Shown piece by piece: positions 35,085-43,120 of a DNA stretch of 64,000 bases. The notes beneath the pieces are model-generated. The model ran no database searches and was not told the origin of the DNA. It saw only the letters and a list, made by a program, of their open reading frames with translations. This stretch comes from Psychrobacillus antarcticus (lineage in GTDB: Bacteria; Bacillota; Bacilli; Bacillales_A; Planococcaceae), in contig NZ_JAIZDB010000006.1 of the NCBI RefSeq assembly GCF_029533155.1, positions 124,001 through 188,000 on the forward strand. The letters are read 5' to 3'. A program made the position numbers and the translations under genes. The number at the start of each line of letters is the position of its first letter. Positions within the stretch are counted from its first letter, which is position 1.

Positions 35085-35800
35085 AAAAACCTGTCTCTAT
35101 CGTTTTCAAAGTGCTTTGGACAGACGTTTCGCTATATGATTACCGTTTGATTTTTAAAAGAGGCTGGTCGTGACTAACGTCACGACCAGCCTCTTTTTCA
35201 CGGTAATCTTACGGCTTTTGACTGTCCGTCGCCCTCCTACAACTTTTAGAAACAGGTTAGTTCGTTTTTGGATAACTAGAGAAAAGATACTATCCTAATA
35301 ATAGAGGAGAGATGGTGCTCCTGCGCAAAGCTCGCCGCAAAATAAAAAACATTTCGCAACGACTGCCTGATCCGCATCGTGCGGGCCTGAAGATTCAATT
35401 TCGTTCGCTCTTTTGCTTCCTTATTTAGGGAGCATTTACTACTTCTCTTTAATTCCACTAGATAATAAAAAAATCTACTATCTTCCTACTTCCTTACAGA
35501 ATAGTATCCCTAATTAAAAAGACGTTATTATCCCGGTTCTAACTTGGACTACTCTTATCATCTGAGCGAGAGCTAACAGTCATTCTTATCACGCAGTACT
35601 ACTCACATAATTGATTTCAGTGAAAGATGGCGACTCCGGCGGGATGAGTGAGACAGATGAGGATATCACAGCGACGCGCTAACGACGGTGATAGACCACT
35701 CACCCCGCGAAAAGCGTCCGCATGTAACGGAAATCAGTAGGATTATTCATTCTTTAAAGTTCTGTAATACCAATATGTTAATATACTTTTTTGTTGCTCA
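35085..35800 (+). repeat. Composite non-coding repeat, copy D
   Basis: The shortest of the four copies. Module 1 palindrome is 35088-35258, with central stem GAGGCTGGTCGTGAC / complement around 35160-35193 then TTTTTC; its GAG/CTC replaces the GAT/ATC of copies B and C with compensatory change. Module 2 has lost ~60 bp (the ACATCGTGG part) but keeps GGTGCTCCTGCGCAAAGCTCG. Module 3 is 35609-35737 and reduced to ~130 bp with inner GAGTGAGACAGATGAGG...CTCACCCC. It lies between convergent genes. Confidence 0.87.
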
Positions 35801-35808
35801 ATTCCACC

Positions 35809-37023
35809 TTAATTGGACATCATTATTTTTCGATCCTTCGGTAGTGCCAAAGCTACTAACCCTATTATAGGTAGTGTAGATACGACAATCATCGTTGTGT
35901 AAATGCCTATGTAATCCATTAATATTCCGATTACTACCGCTCCTATTGCCCCCATGCCGAATGCTAAACCAACAGTTAACCCAGCCATCGTCCCAATTTT
36001 ACTTGGTACAAGCTCTTGCGCATAAACGACAGTTACCGAGAAGCTTAGCATGATGAAAAACCCTATCGCTATAAGCAACATTATAATCGCCCAAATAGGC
36101 ATATACGGCAACAATAGACTTAATGGTATAGGAACCGCCATCGATAATATAATAACATTTCGTCTTCCCATTCGATCCGCCATTGGTCCCCCAAATAATG
36201 TACCCACCGCTCCTAATGCTAGGAAGATAAAGATAATTAACTGCCCTTCCTTATTAGTCATTCCATAGTTCTCCATCAAATGAAAAATATAAAAATTGGT
36301 CATATTAGTCACATAAAAAGAGCGTGCGAAAATTACTACCATTAACAAAGTTAAAGCCACACCAATTTGTTTTTTAGTTAGAGCAGGAAGTGAAGAAAGA
36401 AGTGTTCTCTTTCTATTAGAAAGTTTCTCTGCCTCCAACTGCTTTTTATACCATGCAGAAATTTTTGACAAAAGAAATATTCCCAGCGCTGCAACGACTA
36501 AAAAAAGTGCCGCTCCTTTTTGACCTAAAGGTACTAATATAAATGCACTTATGAGCGGCGCAAGTGCTTGTCCAGAATTTCCTCCTACTTGATAAATCGA
36601 TTGGGAGAGACCTCGCTTAGAACCCGCTGCCATAAAGGAAACACGTGAACCTTCAGGGTGAAATACGGCCGAACCCAATCCTAAAAAGATGACCGATACG
36701 AGAATCAACCAATATTGCGGAGCAAAGGCTAATCCTGCCATTCCGATGAAGGAACTCATCATACCGAACGGTAATGCATAAGGCATAGGCTTTTTATCGC
36801 TTATAAACCCTACAACTGGTTGGAGAACAGATGCCACAATATTTAATACAAATGAGATGAGCCCTAATTGGGTAAAAGTAAGGCCAAGTTCCAATTTCAA
36901 TACAGGAAACATAGCAGGAATTACAGCCTGCAGCGTATCATTGAATAGATGACAAACACCTATCGCGAACATTATAGGATATACAGGGTTGCCCATTTTA
37001 TGAATAGGGTTCAACTTGGACAT
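35809..37023 (-). CDS. MFS transporter, fosmidomycin-resistance (Fsr) type
   Basis: A 404-residue MFS protein with 12 hydrophobic segments. GVCHLFNDTLQAVIPAMFPVLK in TM1 and FHPEGSRVSFMAAGSKRGLSQSIYQVGGNSGQALAPLI (~115-155) are typical of the Fsr/YfnC group, as is GGPMADRMGRRNVIILS between TM8 and TM9. Such proteins export fosmidomycin or other small molecules; the natural substrate is not known. The ATG at 37021-37023 (MSKLNPIHK) is preceded by GAGAAAGAATG. A GTG nine codons upstream is an alternative. Confidence 0.85.
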   Translation of the reverse strand: MSKLNPIHKMGNPVYPIMFAIGVCHLFNDTLQAVIPAMFPVLKLELGLTFTQLGLISFVLNIVASVLQPVVGFISDKKPMPYALPFGMMSSFIGMAGLAFAPQYWLILVSVIFLGLGSAVFHPEGSRVSFMAAGSKRGLSQSIYQVGGNSGQALAPLISAFILVPLGQKGAALFLVVAALGIFLLSKISAWYKKQLEAEKLSNRKRTLLSSLPALTKKQIGVALTLLMVVIFARSFYVTNMTNFYIFHLMENYGMTNKEGQLIIFIFLALGAVGTLFGGPMADRMGRRNVIILSMAVPIPLSLLLPYMPIWAIIMLLIAIGFFIMLSFSVTVVYAQELVPSKIGTMAGLTVGLAFGMGAIGAVVIGILMDYIGIYTTMIVVSTLPIIGLVALALPKDRKIMMSN

Positions 37024-37161
37024 ATTTTCACATTCTTTCTCAATATTCACTAATAAATTTATTATAGCTCAAATTCGATAAATTAATTATAAATGAATGG
37101 AATAGTAACAAAATTCAAGGTAACACTAAGTATTATGTCTAGCATGAAATGAGGTTATAAT

Positions 37162-37869
37162 ATGGAAACCTTTTTCGAAATGAACTTTTGGGAAATGATA
37201 TTGAGAACTACGCTGTCTTTTGGGGCATTACTTGTATTAGCAAGACTATTAGGAAAGAAACAATTGAGCCAACTAACATTTTTCCACTATATTACTGGCA
37301 TAACAGTAGGATCCATCGCAGCTGAGATTGCCTCTCAAAAGGAAACACCTTTTCTTGATGGATTCATTTCACTTATTTGGTGGACAGTTCTCGTAATGTT
37401 AATGAGTTATATATCATTGAAATTTCCTACCATTAGAACATGGATAGATGATGAACCTACCATTATTATTAAAGACGGGGAAATCAGTACGAAATCTTTA
37501 AAATCAGCACGTTTACACATGGATGATGTATTAATGATGCTTAGAGAGCAGTCTATTTTTTCTATCCAAGATGTGCATTATGCAGTTCTTGAAACAAACG
37601 GTGAATTAAGCGTGATGAAAAAGGCAGGGTTGCAGGAAGCCACAAAACAAGATGTGAAGGTGCCGATTGTCCTTCCTTTGTTCATGCCCTCTGAGATAAT
37701 AGCTGACGGCAAAATTGTTAAAAAGAACCTAGAAGAATTAGACTTAACTGAAGAATGGGTTATGAAGAAACTAAGAAAACATGGAGTTGAATCGGTTAGT
37801 GAGGTATTTTATGCACAATTACAAACTAATGGCTCGTTGTATATTAGCCTAAGAGATAATGGAATTTAA
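37162..37869 (+). CDS. DUF421-family membrane protein (YetF-like)
   Basis: A 235-residue protein with three N-terminal membrane helices (~12-30, ~37-55, ~65-85) carrying the family signature ARLLGKKQLSQLTFFHYITGITVGSIAAE, then a cytoplasmic beta-domain repeated twice: KSARLHMDDVLMMLREQSIFSIQDVHYAVLETNGELSV (~115-155) and VMKKLRKHGVESVSEVFYAQLQTNGSLYI (~200-230). The DUF421/YetF family is abundant in spore formers; some members influence germination, but the biochemical function is unsettled. Confidence 0.92.
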   Translation: METFFEMNFWEMILRTTLSFGALLVLARLLGKKQLSQLTFFHYITGITVGSIAAEIASQKETPFLDGFISLIWWTVLVMLMSYISLKFPTIRTWIDDEPTIIIKDGEISTKSLKSARLHMDDVLMMLREQSIFSIQDVHYAVLETNGELSVMKKAGLQEATKQDVKVPIVLPLFMPSEIIADGKIVKKNLEELDLTEEWVMKKLRKHGVESVSEVFYAQLQTNGSLYISLRDNGI

Positions 37870-37909
37870 CAAGTAAACAACCCAAACTATCAGCAACTCC
37901 CGACCAAAC

Positions 37910-37957
37910 AAAAGCTGCGACAAAATGTGACATAATCACTTTTTGTCGCAGCTTTTA
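37910..37957. terminator. Bidirectional terminator between convergent genes
   Basis: A 16-bp perfect outer stem (AAAAGCTGCGACAAAA and complement) with inner TGTGA/TCACT pairing, ending 3 bp before the stop of the minus-strand hydrolase and serving the DUF421 gene as well. Confidence 0.92.
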
Positions 37958-37960
37958 TAT

Positions 37961-38737
37961 TTATGCTCTATTTAAATAAGCAAGAATGGCATTACTCAGT
38001 TCTTCGGGTTCCTCATACATACTCATATGACCTGCTCCCTTAATAACTACTTGTTGGATATTTTCTCCACTTGCTGTAAAAGTCTTGTCAGGTGAAATAA
38101 GTTGGTCACTCTCGCCTGCTATTAAAAGTACTGGTAGCTCTGTATCCTCCAAAACACTCGTACGATCCTTTCTGTCTTTCATCGCATGAAGTGCATTTTT
38201 AGCACCTTGAGGGAGTACTTCATATCCAATCTCTTTAACTTCCTCCACCGATTGTTTATGACTTTCTACATTATCTGGAGCAAATAGCTTAGGAACTAAA
38301 GAATCGATGAATGGATGAATTCCATCTCTGTCTATTTTTTCAGCAGACGCAATCCTTCCATCCTTAGCTTCTTTTGAATCAGCAAATCCTGTGGAATGAA
38401 TCAATGAGAAGCCATTTAAATAGTGGCTATAGCTCTCTGCGAACGCAAGTGTTATATAGCCTCCTAGTGAGTGGCCAAACATCGTTACTTTCTCTATTTT
38501 CAGTTCTTCTAGGAAGTCCTTTATAACTAATGCATATTGGTCAATTTCCTGCACACTATCTTGTCCTTCTGACCCTCCATGACCAGGAAGATCGATCGCA
38601 ATTACTCTGTAGTTCTCGGAAAGCTTAGGCATTACTTTATTCCAATAGTCGGAGCTTCCACAAAATCCATGAATAAGTAGTAGTACTTCTCCTTGACCTT
38701 CATCCTTATAAACAATGTTAGTATTAGCAACTTTCAT
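37961..38737 (-). CDS. Alpha/beta hydrolase
   Basis: A 258-residue hydrolase with the complete catalytic set: LLIHGFCGSS (oxyanion hole), the nucleophile elbow GHSLGGY (~90-96), Asp in GESDQLISP (~207-215) and His in GAGHMSMYEEPEE (~234-246). The lid region is small. The general type is the peroxidase/esterase/lipase branch (MenH/BioH-like size); the substrate is unknown. It is 4 bp downstream of the GH3 gene on the same strand, so the two are co-transcribed and the pair may act on related molecules. Confidence 0.88.
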   Translation of the reverse strand: MKVANTNIVYKDEGQGEVLLLIHGFCGSSDYWNKVMPKLSENYRVIAIDLPGHGGSEGQDSVQEIDQYALVIKDFLEELKIEKVTMFGHSLGGYITLAFAESYSHYLNGFSLIHSTGFADSKEAKDGRIASAEKIDRDGIHPFIDSLVPKLFAPDNVESHKQSVEEVKEIGYEVLPQGAKNALHAMKDRKDRTSVLEDTELPVLLIAGESDQLISPDKTFTASGENIQQVVIKGAGHMSMYEEPEELSNAILAYLNRA

Positions 38738-38741
38738 GATA

Positions 38742-40379
38742 TCATCCCCCTAATGTTTCATTAATTAATTCGTTTAGCTCCTGTATGTCTACCCTATCTT
38801 GTTGTTGATTACTCAGATTATATTTCTTTTTTATCGAGAGAATTCGTTTCACACTTTCATCGATTCGTTGTTCGGTTATTTCTCCAGCTTCTATTGCATG
38901 GAGAATTGCATCTTTTGCCTTTTTAATATTGGCGTAGTCACGAGCTACTAACACTATGTCATTACCTGCCTTTACTGCAGATACGGCTGCTTCACTTATC
39001 TCAGTTGTATTTAAGATCGCTTTCATCGTCATGTCATCTGTTATGATAATTCCTTCATAATCTAGTTGTTCCCGCAATAAACCAGAAATAATTTTCTCGG
39101 ATACGGAAGCCGGATAGGTAGAGTCAATTTTTGGAAGCAAAATATGTCCTATCATAATTACCTCTGCACCTTGCTCTATCGCTTGGATAAAAGGTATTAG
39201 CTCGAGGGCATGTAAATCCTTTAAACTCTTTTGAATTATTGGAAGCTCTTTGTGGGAATCGACTGCAGTATCGCCATGACCAGGAAAATGCTTTACAACT
39301 GGGATGACATGTTCACTACGTATACCTTCCATTGTCTGTAAACCTAACTCACTTACTATCTGCGCATCAGTTCCAAAAGATCGGTCTCCAATAACCGGAT
39401 TTTCCGGGTTGCTATTTATATCCATAACAGGAGCAAAATCCAAGTTAAAGCCAAATGCACTTAGTTCTTTTCCTAATAGTTTTCCGATATCATAAGAAAG
39501 AGATGGGTCATTTCGTTTTCCTAGATCTTCATTTGCTGGTAGCTTAGTTAATCCCGGTAGCCTTGAAACTCTCCCACCTTCTTCATCGACACCCAAGAAT
39601 AACGGAACTTTATTATTCGTATTTTCTTCTTTTATAGCATTTAATAAGGCAACAGATTGATTGCCATCCTTTAAGTTGTCCTTGAAGAAAATAATACCCC
39701 CGACTTGATCAGTTGAAATTATTTTCTTCGTTTCATCTGTCACGACAGTCCCCTTTATCCCTGCAAAAATCATTTGTCCGACCTTTTCTTCTAGGCTTAA
39801 ATCGGATAAGGAGACTCCTTCTTCTTCCAATTCCGTGAAAACAGAAATGTGATGAACTCTTGGATTTGGTTTTTCTTCTGTCGGCTTAGGCAATATCCAT
39901 TTGAATTGAAGGTCCTTTGTGACGTTATATATAAGTATCGTTTGATCGACTTGGTCATCTTGATAACTTTTAATTTTATCTGGTTCTCCTTCAATGGATA
40001 TAATATCCTCGAGATAAATTTGTTGAATTTCGGCTGAACTGGAGCGTATGTCGACTACAACATCAGATTGATGACCAATTGTAACTTGGTTCGATAGAAA
40101 TTCTTCATAAATGACACTAGCATTCTCCCCTTTTTCCTCTGGCACTCCCCATAATTCATGTACTTTTTGGATTGTTGTTTCACCTACGATAAAGGGGGAA
40201 TTAATCGTTTGTCCCTGCTCCGCTAGTTCAAACAAGAGGGATACAAAGGATTCTGTATTAGAAGACACTTCTTCCGCCACTTCCTCCGGTACACTTCCAT
40301 CTTCCTTAGATTCTTTGAGCATTACAACTATAGCAATTAATAAAAATAATATAAGAAGCATTAATACTTTCTTCGTCAT
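38742..40379 (-). CDS. nagZ: Membrane-anchored GH3 beta-N-acetylglucosaminidase with an N-terminal DUF4309-like domain
   Basis: A 545-residue exported protein. An N-terminal signal anchor (residues ~5-22, VLMLLILFLLIAIVVML) is followed by a ~150-residue domain (~45-190) resembling DUF4309 (IGETT..KVHELWG.P...., VVVDIRSSSAEIQQIYLEDI, IEGEPDKI). A glycoside hydrolase family 3 catalytic domain then has GVDEEGGRVSRL, KHFPGHGDTAVDSHKELP (the NagZ His-Asp dyad loop) and ITDDMTMKA (nucleophile Asp). NagZ-like enzymes cleave GlcNAc from muropeptides during wall recycling. The ATG at 40377-40379 is 7 nt from GGGAGG; an adjacent upstream ATG is equally possible. The fusion is unusual (see findings). 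Confidence 0.88.
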   Translation of the reverse strand: MTKKVLMLLILFLLIAIVVMLKESKEDGSVPEEVAEEVSSNTESFVSLLFELAEQGQTINSPFIVGETTIQKVHELWGVPEEKGENASVIYEEFLSNQVTIGHQSDVVVDIRSSSAEIQQIYLEDIISIEGEPDKIKSYQDDQVDQTILIYNVTKDLQFKWILPKPTEEKPNPRVHHISVFTELEEEGVSLSDLSLEEKVGQMIFAGIKGTVVTDETKKIISTDQVGGIIFFKDNLKDGNQSVALLNAIKEENTNNKVPLFLGVDEEGGRVSRLPGLTKLPANEDLGKRNDPSLSYDIGKLLGKELSAFGFNLDFAPVMDINSNPENPVIGDRSFGTDAQIVSELGLQTMEGIRSEHVIPVVKHFPGHGDTAVDSHKELPIIQKSLKDLHALELIPFIQAIEQGAEVIMIGHILLPKIDSTYPASVSEKIISGLLREQLDYEGIIITDDMTMKAILNTTEISEAAVSAVKAGNDIVLVARDYANIKKAKDAILHAIEAGEITEQRIDESVKRILSIKKKYNLSNQQQDRVDIQELNELINETLGG

Positions 40380-40549
40380 CATAAAACCTCCCAAACAAAT
40401 GATGAGCTTATCCCTAACTTCCATAAACCTAACCAATATCCCTTTAATTTAAATAAAATATAGGCGTTATATTTGTACTATCTCTACTTTTCAAATATAG
40501 TACTAGGTGAACAAAGGTATTCTTTAGAAAAAGGAAAAGAGGAAAAGTT

Positions 40550-40705
40550 ATGTCCAATAAAGATGATTTGATATGCGATATAGAAACTGGAATTTGCGGT
40601 CCTGCAGGAGAAGGTAATTCTGTTATTGAACTAATTGACTTAACGACACTATCTCCTAAAAAGGATTCTGATTCAGTTTCAAAGCAAACAGAAAAAGATA
40701 AATAG
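40550..40705 (+). CDS. Small protein with a C-x6-C motif, 51 residues
   Basis: ATG-initiated frame with GAGGAAAAGTT upstream. The product begins MSNKDDLICDIETGICGPAG, with two Cys residues seven positions apart (CDIETGIC), followed by a short hydrophobic strand (NSVIELIDLTTLS) and a Lys/Ser-rich tail. It is followed by a hairpin terminator at 40788-40823 and stands alone. The Cys spacing could support a disulfide or metal site. The protein is unrecognised. Regular codon use, a ribosome binding site and a terminator argue it is real. Confidence 0.6.
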   Translation: MSNKDDLICDIETGICGPAGEGNSVIELIDLTTLSPKKDSDSVSKQTEKDK

Positions 40706-40787
40706 AACGACCAAAATTAAACTAGAATGATTATTGTTAGATTCTCTTTTTCCGGTAATCTTATGATGCTTCCCCCAAAAATACAGG

Positions 40788-40823
40788 AAGCTCCCGAAGA
40801 TACAATTTCGAGAGCTTTTTCGC
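40788..40823 (+). terminator. Probable terminator after the 51-residue gene
   Basis: AGCTCCCGA...TCGAGAGCT stem with one mismatch and a 10-nt loop, followed by TTTTTC. Confidence 0.65.
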
Positions 40824-40895
40824 TGCTTTGTTGGGTGTATGCTACTTATTTTTTAGCTTATTCCTACTTTTTGGGGAATGGTGGCTTCCCTCTCC

Positions 40896-41390
40896 TCATT
40901 CAGACTCTGGCAATATTTCATAAGCCATTTTACATATAATTTCTTTATGTTGAGGATAATCATGTATCAGTTCCTTTTGCGTAAAGAGTTCAAAATCCTC
41001 GTATTCGAATCCCGGTGCTACCATACAGCCGACTAGTGAAAATGCTCCCCCCTCATTAACGGATGACCCAAAAATAGTATTCTTGGGTACCAGCACTTGA
41101 GGAACTTCTCCATTTTCAATATTTAATCCTAGCTTATGTTCAACATAGTTACCTTTCTCATCGATAACATGTACCAAAAGTGAGCTACCATCATGGAAAT
41201 ACCAGAGCTCATCCGATTTCAATCTATGAAAATGGGACACATCCGCAGCACCTAATAGAAAATAGATACTCGTATACAATTTTTTATTTCCGCTATGGTT
41301 CTTGGAAGTATAACTACTCTGAAAGTACCCTCCTTCTGAATGAGGCTCTAACCCTAAATTTTTTATATAGTAGGAAGCATCTCTCATCAT
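40896..41390 (-). CDS. Cupin-superfamily protein, DUF985 type
   Basis: A 164-residue protein of the DUF985 (cupin_5) family. YYIKNLGLEPHSEGGYFQSSYTS at the N-terminus, SIYFLLGAADVSHFHRLKSDELWYFHDGSSLLVHVI (metal-binding-like His/Glu) and GCMVAPGFEYEDFEL are the conserved blocks. The ATG at 41388-41390 overlaps the stop codon of the phosphatase gene upstream (ATGATGA), with AAGGAAGTGC as RBS, so the two are translationally coupled. The function of DUF985 is unknown; sugar or nucleotide-sugar related roles have been proposed for relatives. Confidence 0.88.
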   Translation of the reverse strand: MMRDASYYIKNLGLEPHSEGGYFQSSYTSKNHSGNKKLYTSIYFLLGAADVSHFHRLKSDELWYFHDGSSLLVHVIDEKGNYVEHKLGLNIENGEVPQVLVPKNTIFGSSVNEGGAFSLVGCMVAPGFEYEDFELFTQKELIHDYPQHKEIICKMAYEILPESE

Positions 41391-41977
41391 TGCACTTCCT
41401 TCACTTCTAAATGCTTCATACAATTAAATAAATGACAAATATTTTCATTTTCTTGGAGTTCCACAATTGTCACTGAAGTGTTGCCGATATCGCGTGAAAA
41501 TTCTCCTTTAGGAACAAGTACATTTAATAACCTACTGATGAAGCCTCCATGACTTACGACAAGAACTCTTTTCCCGAAATGTCTTTGCTTTACCTCTTCT
41601 ATAAAGGACATTCCACGAGAAATAATAGCATCTTCCGGCTCAAAGCCAATATCCCGGTTTCTCCAATCCGGACCCCATTTAGCAATTCGTTCGTCTTCAG
41701 TAGTTCCTTCTATGATACCTCCACCAATTTCCCTTAGGCGTTTGTCTTGTATAAAGTTGACTCCCGTATACTTCTCTGCAATAATTTCAGCCGTTTTCTT
41801 CGCGCGGATGAGTGGGCTTGTATAGATTACGTCCCATTCCTCGAACTGCATTCTCTTTGCTGCTCGCTCCGCCATTTGAATTCCTTCTTCATCTAGAGGC
41901 ACATCTGTATTCCCCTGTGCTCTTCCTTCTTTATTCCACGCAGTGACACCATGTCTAACAAACCCTACCGTTGTCAT
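41387..41977 (-). CDS. Histidine phosphatase family protein (phosphoglycerate mutase-like)
   Basis: A 196-residue protein of the histidine phosphatase branch. FVRHGVTAWNKEGRAQGNTDVPLDEEG carries the catalytic RHG motif (H9) and the classical phosphate pocket. YTSPLIRAKKTAEII, LREIGGGIIEG and VSHGGFISRLLN (second catalytic His) complete the active site. It could be a broad-specificity phosphatase (PhoE/GpmB-like); the substrate is unknown. It is translationally coupled to the DUF985 cupin. Confidence 0.9.
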   Translation of the reverse strand: MTTVGFVRHGVTAWNKEGRAQGNTDVPLDEEGIQMAERAAKRMQFEEWDVIYTSPLIRAKKTAEIIAEKYTGVNFIQDKRLREIGGGIIEGTTEDERIAKWGPDWRNRDIGFEPEDAIISRGMSFIEEVKQRHFGKRVLVVSHGGFISRLLNVLVPKGEFSRDIGNTSVTIVELQENENICHLFNCMKHLEVKEVQ

Positions 41978-42039
41978 GTGAATTCCCCCTTACTTATCCT
42001 TTCATTATAATCAAAGAAAAATAATTGAACAATTATCAC

Positions 42040-42070
42040 TTGACCTTGACGTTACGTAAAGGTTTACACT
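42040..42070 (+). promoter_or_regulatory. MerR-type promoter/operator of the Mta-like gene
   Basis: -35 TTGACC (42040-42045) and -10 TACACT (42065-42070) are separated by 19 bp, the over-long spacer typical of MerR-activated promoters. Between them lies a 21-bp dyad at 42043-42063, with arms ACCTTGACG and CGTAAAGGT, centred on the spacer. This is the classical arrangement in which the regulator untwists DNA to activate its own gene. Confidence 0.85.
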
Positions 42071-42092
42071 GAATATATTAGGAGGTGATGAA

Positions 42093-42848
42093 GTGGAATA
42101 CACGGTACAAAAGCTAGGTCAGCTTGCTGGTATCAGTACACGGACGCTTCGATATTACGATGAGATTGGTCTACTCAAACCCGCTCACATCAATTCATCT
42201 GGGTATCGTATTTACGGCGCCGCTGAAGTAGATCGTCTACAGCAAATAATGTTTTACCGCGAGCTGGGAGTAAATTTAGATAGTATTAAAGATATGATGA
42301 CTTCGCCAACATTCGACGGAACCAAGGCACTTCGGGATCATCGTGAAAAACTGCTCGAAAAACGAGCACAACTAGATGCACTTATCAACAATGTGGATAA
42401 GTCAATCAGCCAAACAGAAAGGAAGATGAGCATGTCGGATAAAGAAAAATTTGAAGGTTTCAAACAAATACTTGTCGATAACAATGAGCAGAAATACGGA
42501 AAAGAAATTCGCCAAAAATATGGTGAAGATACTGTGAATGCATCCAATGCAAAAGTAAAGGGTATGACAGAAGAACAGTATGCGGACGTGCAGAAATTAG
42601 AGGACCAACTGTTTATCAACTTAAAAGCAGCTATGGAAACCGGGGACCCTGCTGGAGAACTAGCTCAACAAGCAGCAGATTTGCATAAACAATGGCTTTG
42701 CTTTTACTGGGATCATTACTCCAAAGAAGCTCATGCTGGTCTTGCTGAAATGTATGCCGCTGATGAACGCTTCACCGCTTATTATGACAAAGTACAGCCA
42801 GGAGCAACTGAATTCTTACGAGATGCGATTATTATTTATATAAAGTGA
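42093..42848 (+). CDS. mta: MerR-family multidrug-responsive activator with TipAS domain (Mta-like)
   Basis: A 251-residue regulator. The N-terminal MerR winged helix (VQKLGQLAGISTRTLRYYDEIGLLKPAHINSSGYRIYG, ~4-41) and coiled coil (~75-115) are followed by a TipAS drug-binding domain (~125-245) with HKQWLCFYWDHYSKEAHAGLAEMYAADERFTAYYD. B. subtilis Mta and TipA activate multidrug transporter genes and their own promoter; the operator here fits autoregulation. RBS TTAGGAGGTGATGAAG precedes the start. No transporter gene is adjacent, so targets are elsewhere. Confidence 0.9.
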   Translation: MEYTVQKLGQLAGISTRTLRYYDEIGLLKPAHINSSGYRIYGAAEVDRLQQIMFYRELGVNLDSIKDMMTSPTFDGTKALRDHREKLLEKRAQLDALINNVDKSISQTERKMSMSDKEKFEGFKQILVDNNEQKYGKEIRQKYGEDTVNASNAKVKGMTEEQYADVQKLEDQLFINLKAAMETGDPAGELAQQAADLHKQWLCFYWDHYSKEAHAGLAEMYAADERFTAYYDKVQPGATEFLRDAIIIYIK

Positions 42849-43105
42849 AACTTCAATCAGCGGGTCTCTTCATCCCCCACTGTTTGAAACTGAACTCAGG
42901 CAAATAACGCCGCATCTTGCGGCAATGCCTGAGTGACCAACAACCTGTTAGCCCGAACCAATCGGGCTAACAGGTTGTTGCTTCTTGCTCCAAGCATTAA
43001 AGTAGGAGTATTTCCGCCCGCTTGTATAAACCAAAATCACTCTCGTATGGGAGTGGCTCTCTCGTATAGCTCAAGTTCTCTCGATAATGCAGGACAAATA
43101 ACAAG
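42849..43105. repeat. Hairpin-cassette repeat E with ~20-bp tandem units
   Basis: Runs from the mta stop codon to the Nudix gene. AACTCAGGCAAATAACGCCGC, CAATGCCTGAGTGACCAACA and CTTCAATCAG match the reverse strand of the 2038-2320 element. A 19-bp perfect hairpin (arms 42938-42956 and 42962-42980, 5-nt loop) follows. From 43039 there are three degenerate tandem units (CTCTCGTATGG, CTCTCGTATAG, CTCTCGATAA) like those at 6449-6515. There is no gene. Confidence 0.75.
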
Positions 43106-43120
43106 ACGGTTCATGACCTT

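Noticed and set aside
35276-35870. Short frames in repeat copy D (35276-35458 minus; 35688-35870 plus)
   Set aside because: Same reasoning; the second also overlaps the well-supported MFS gene in antisense.
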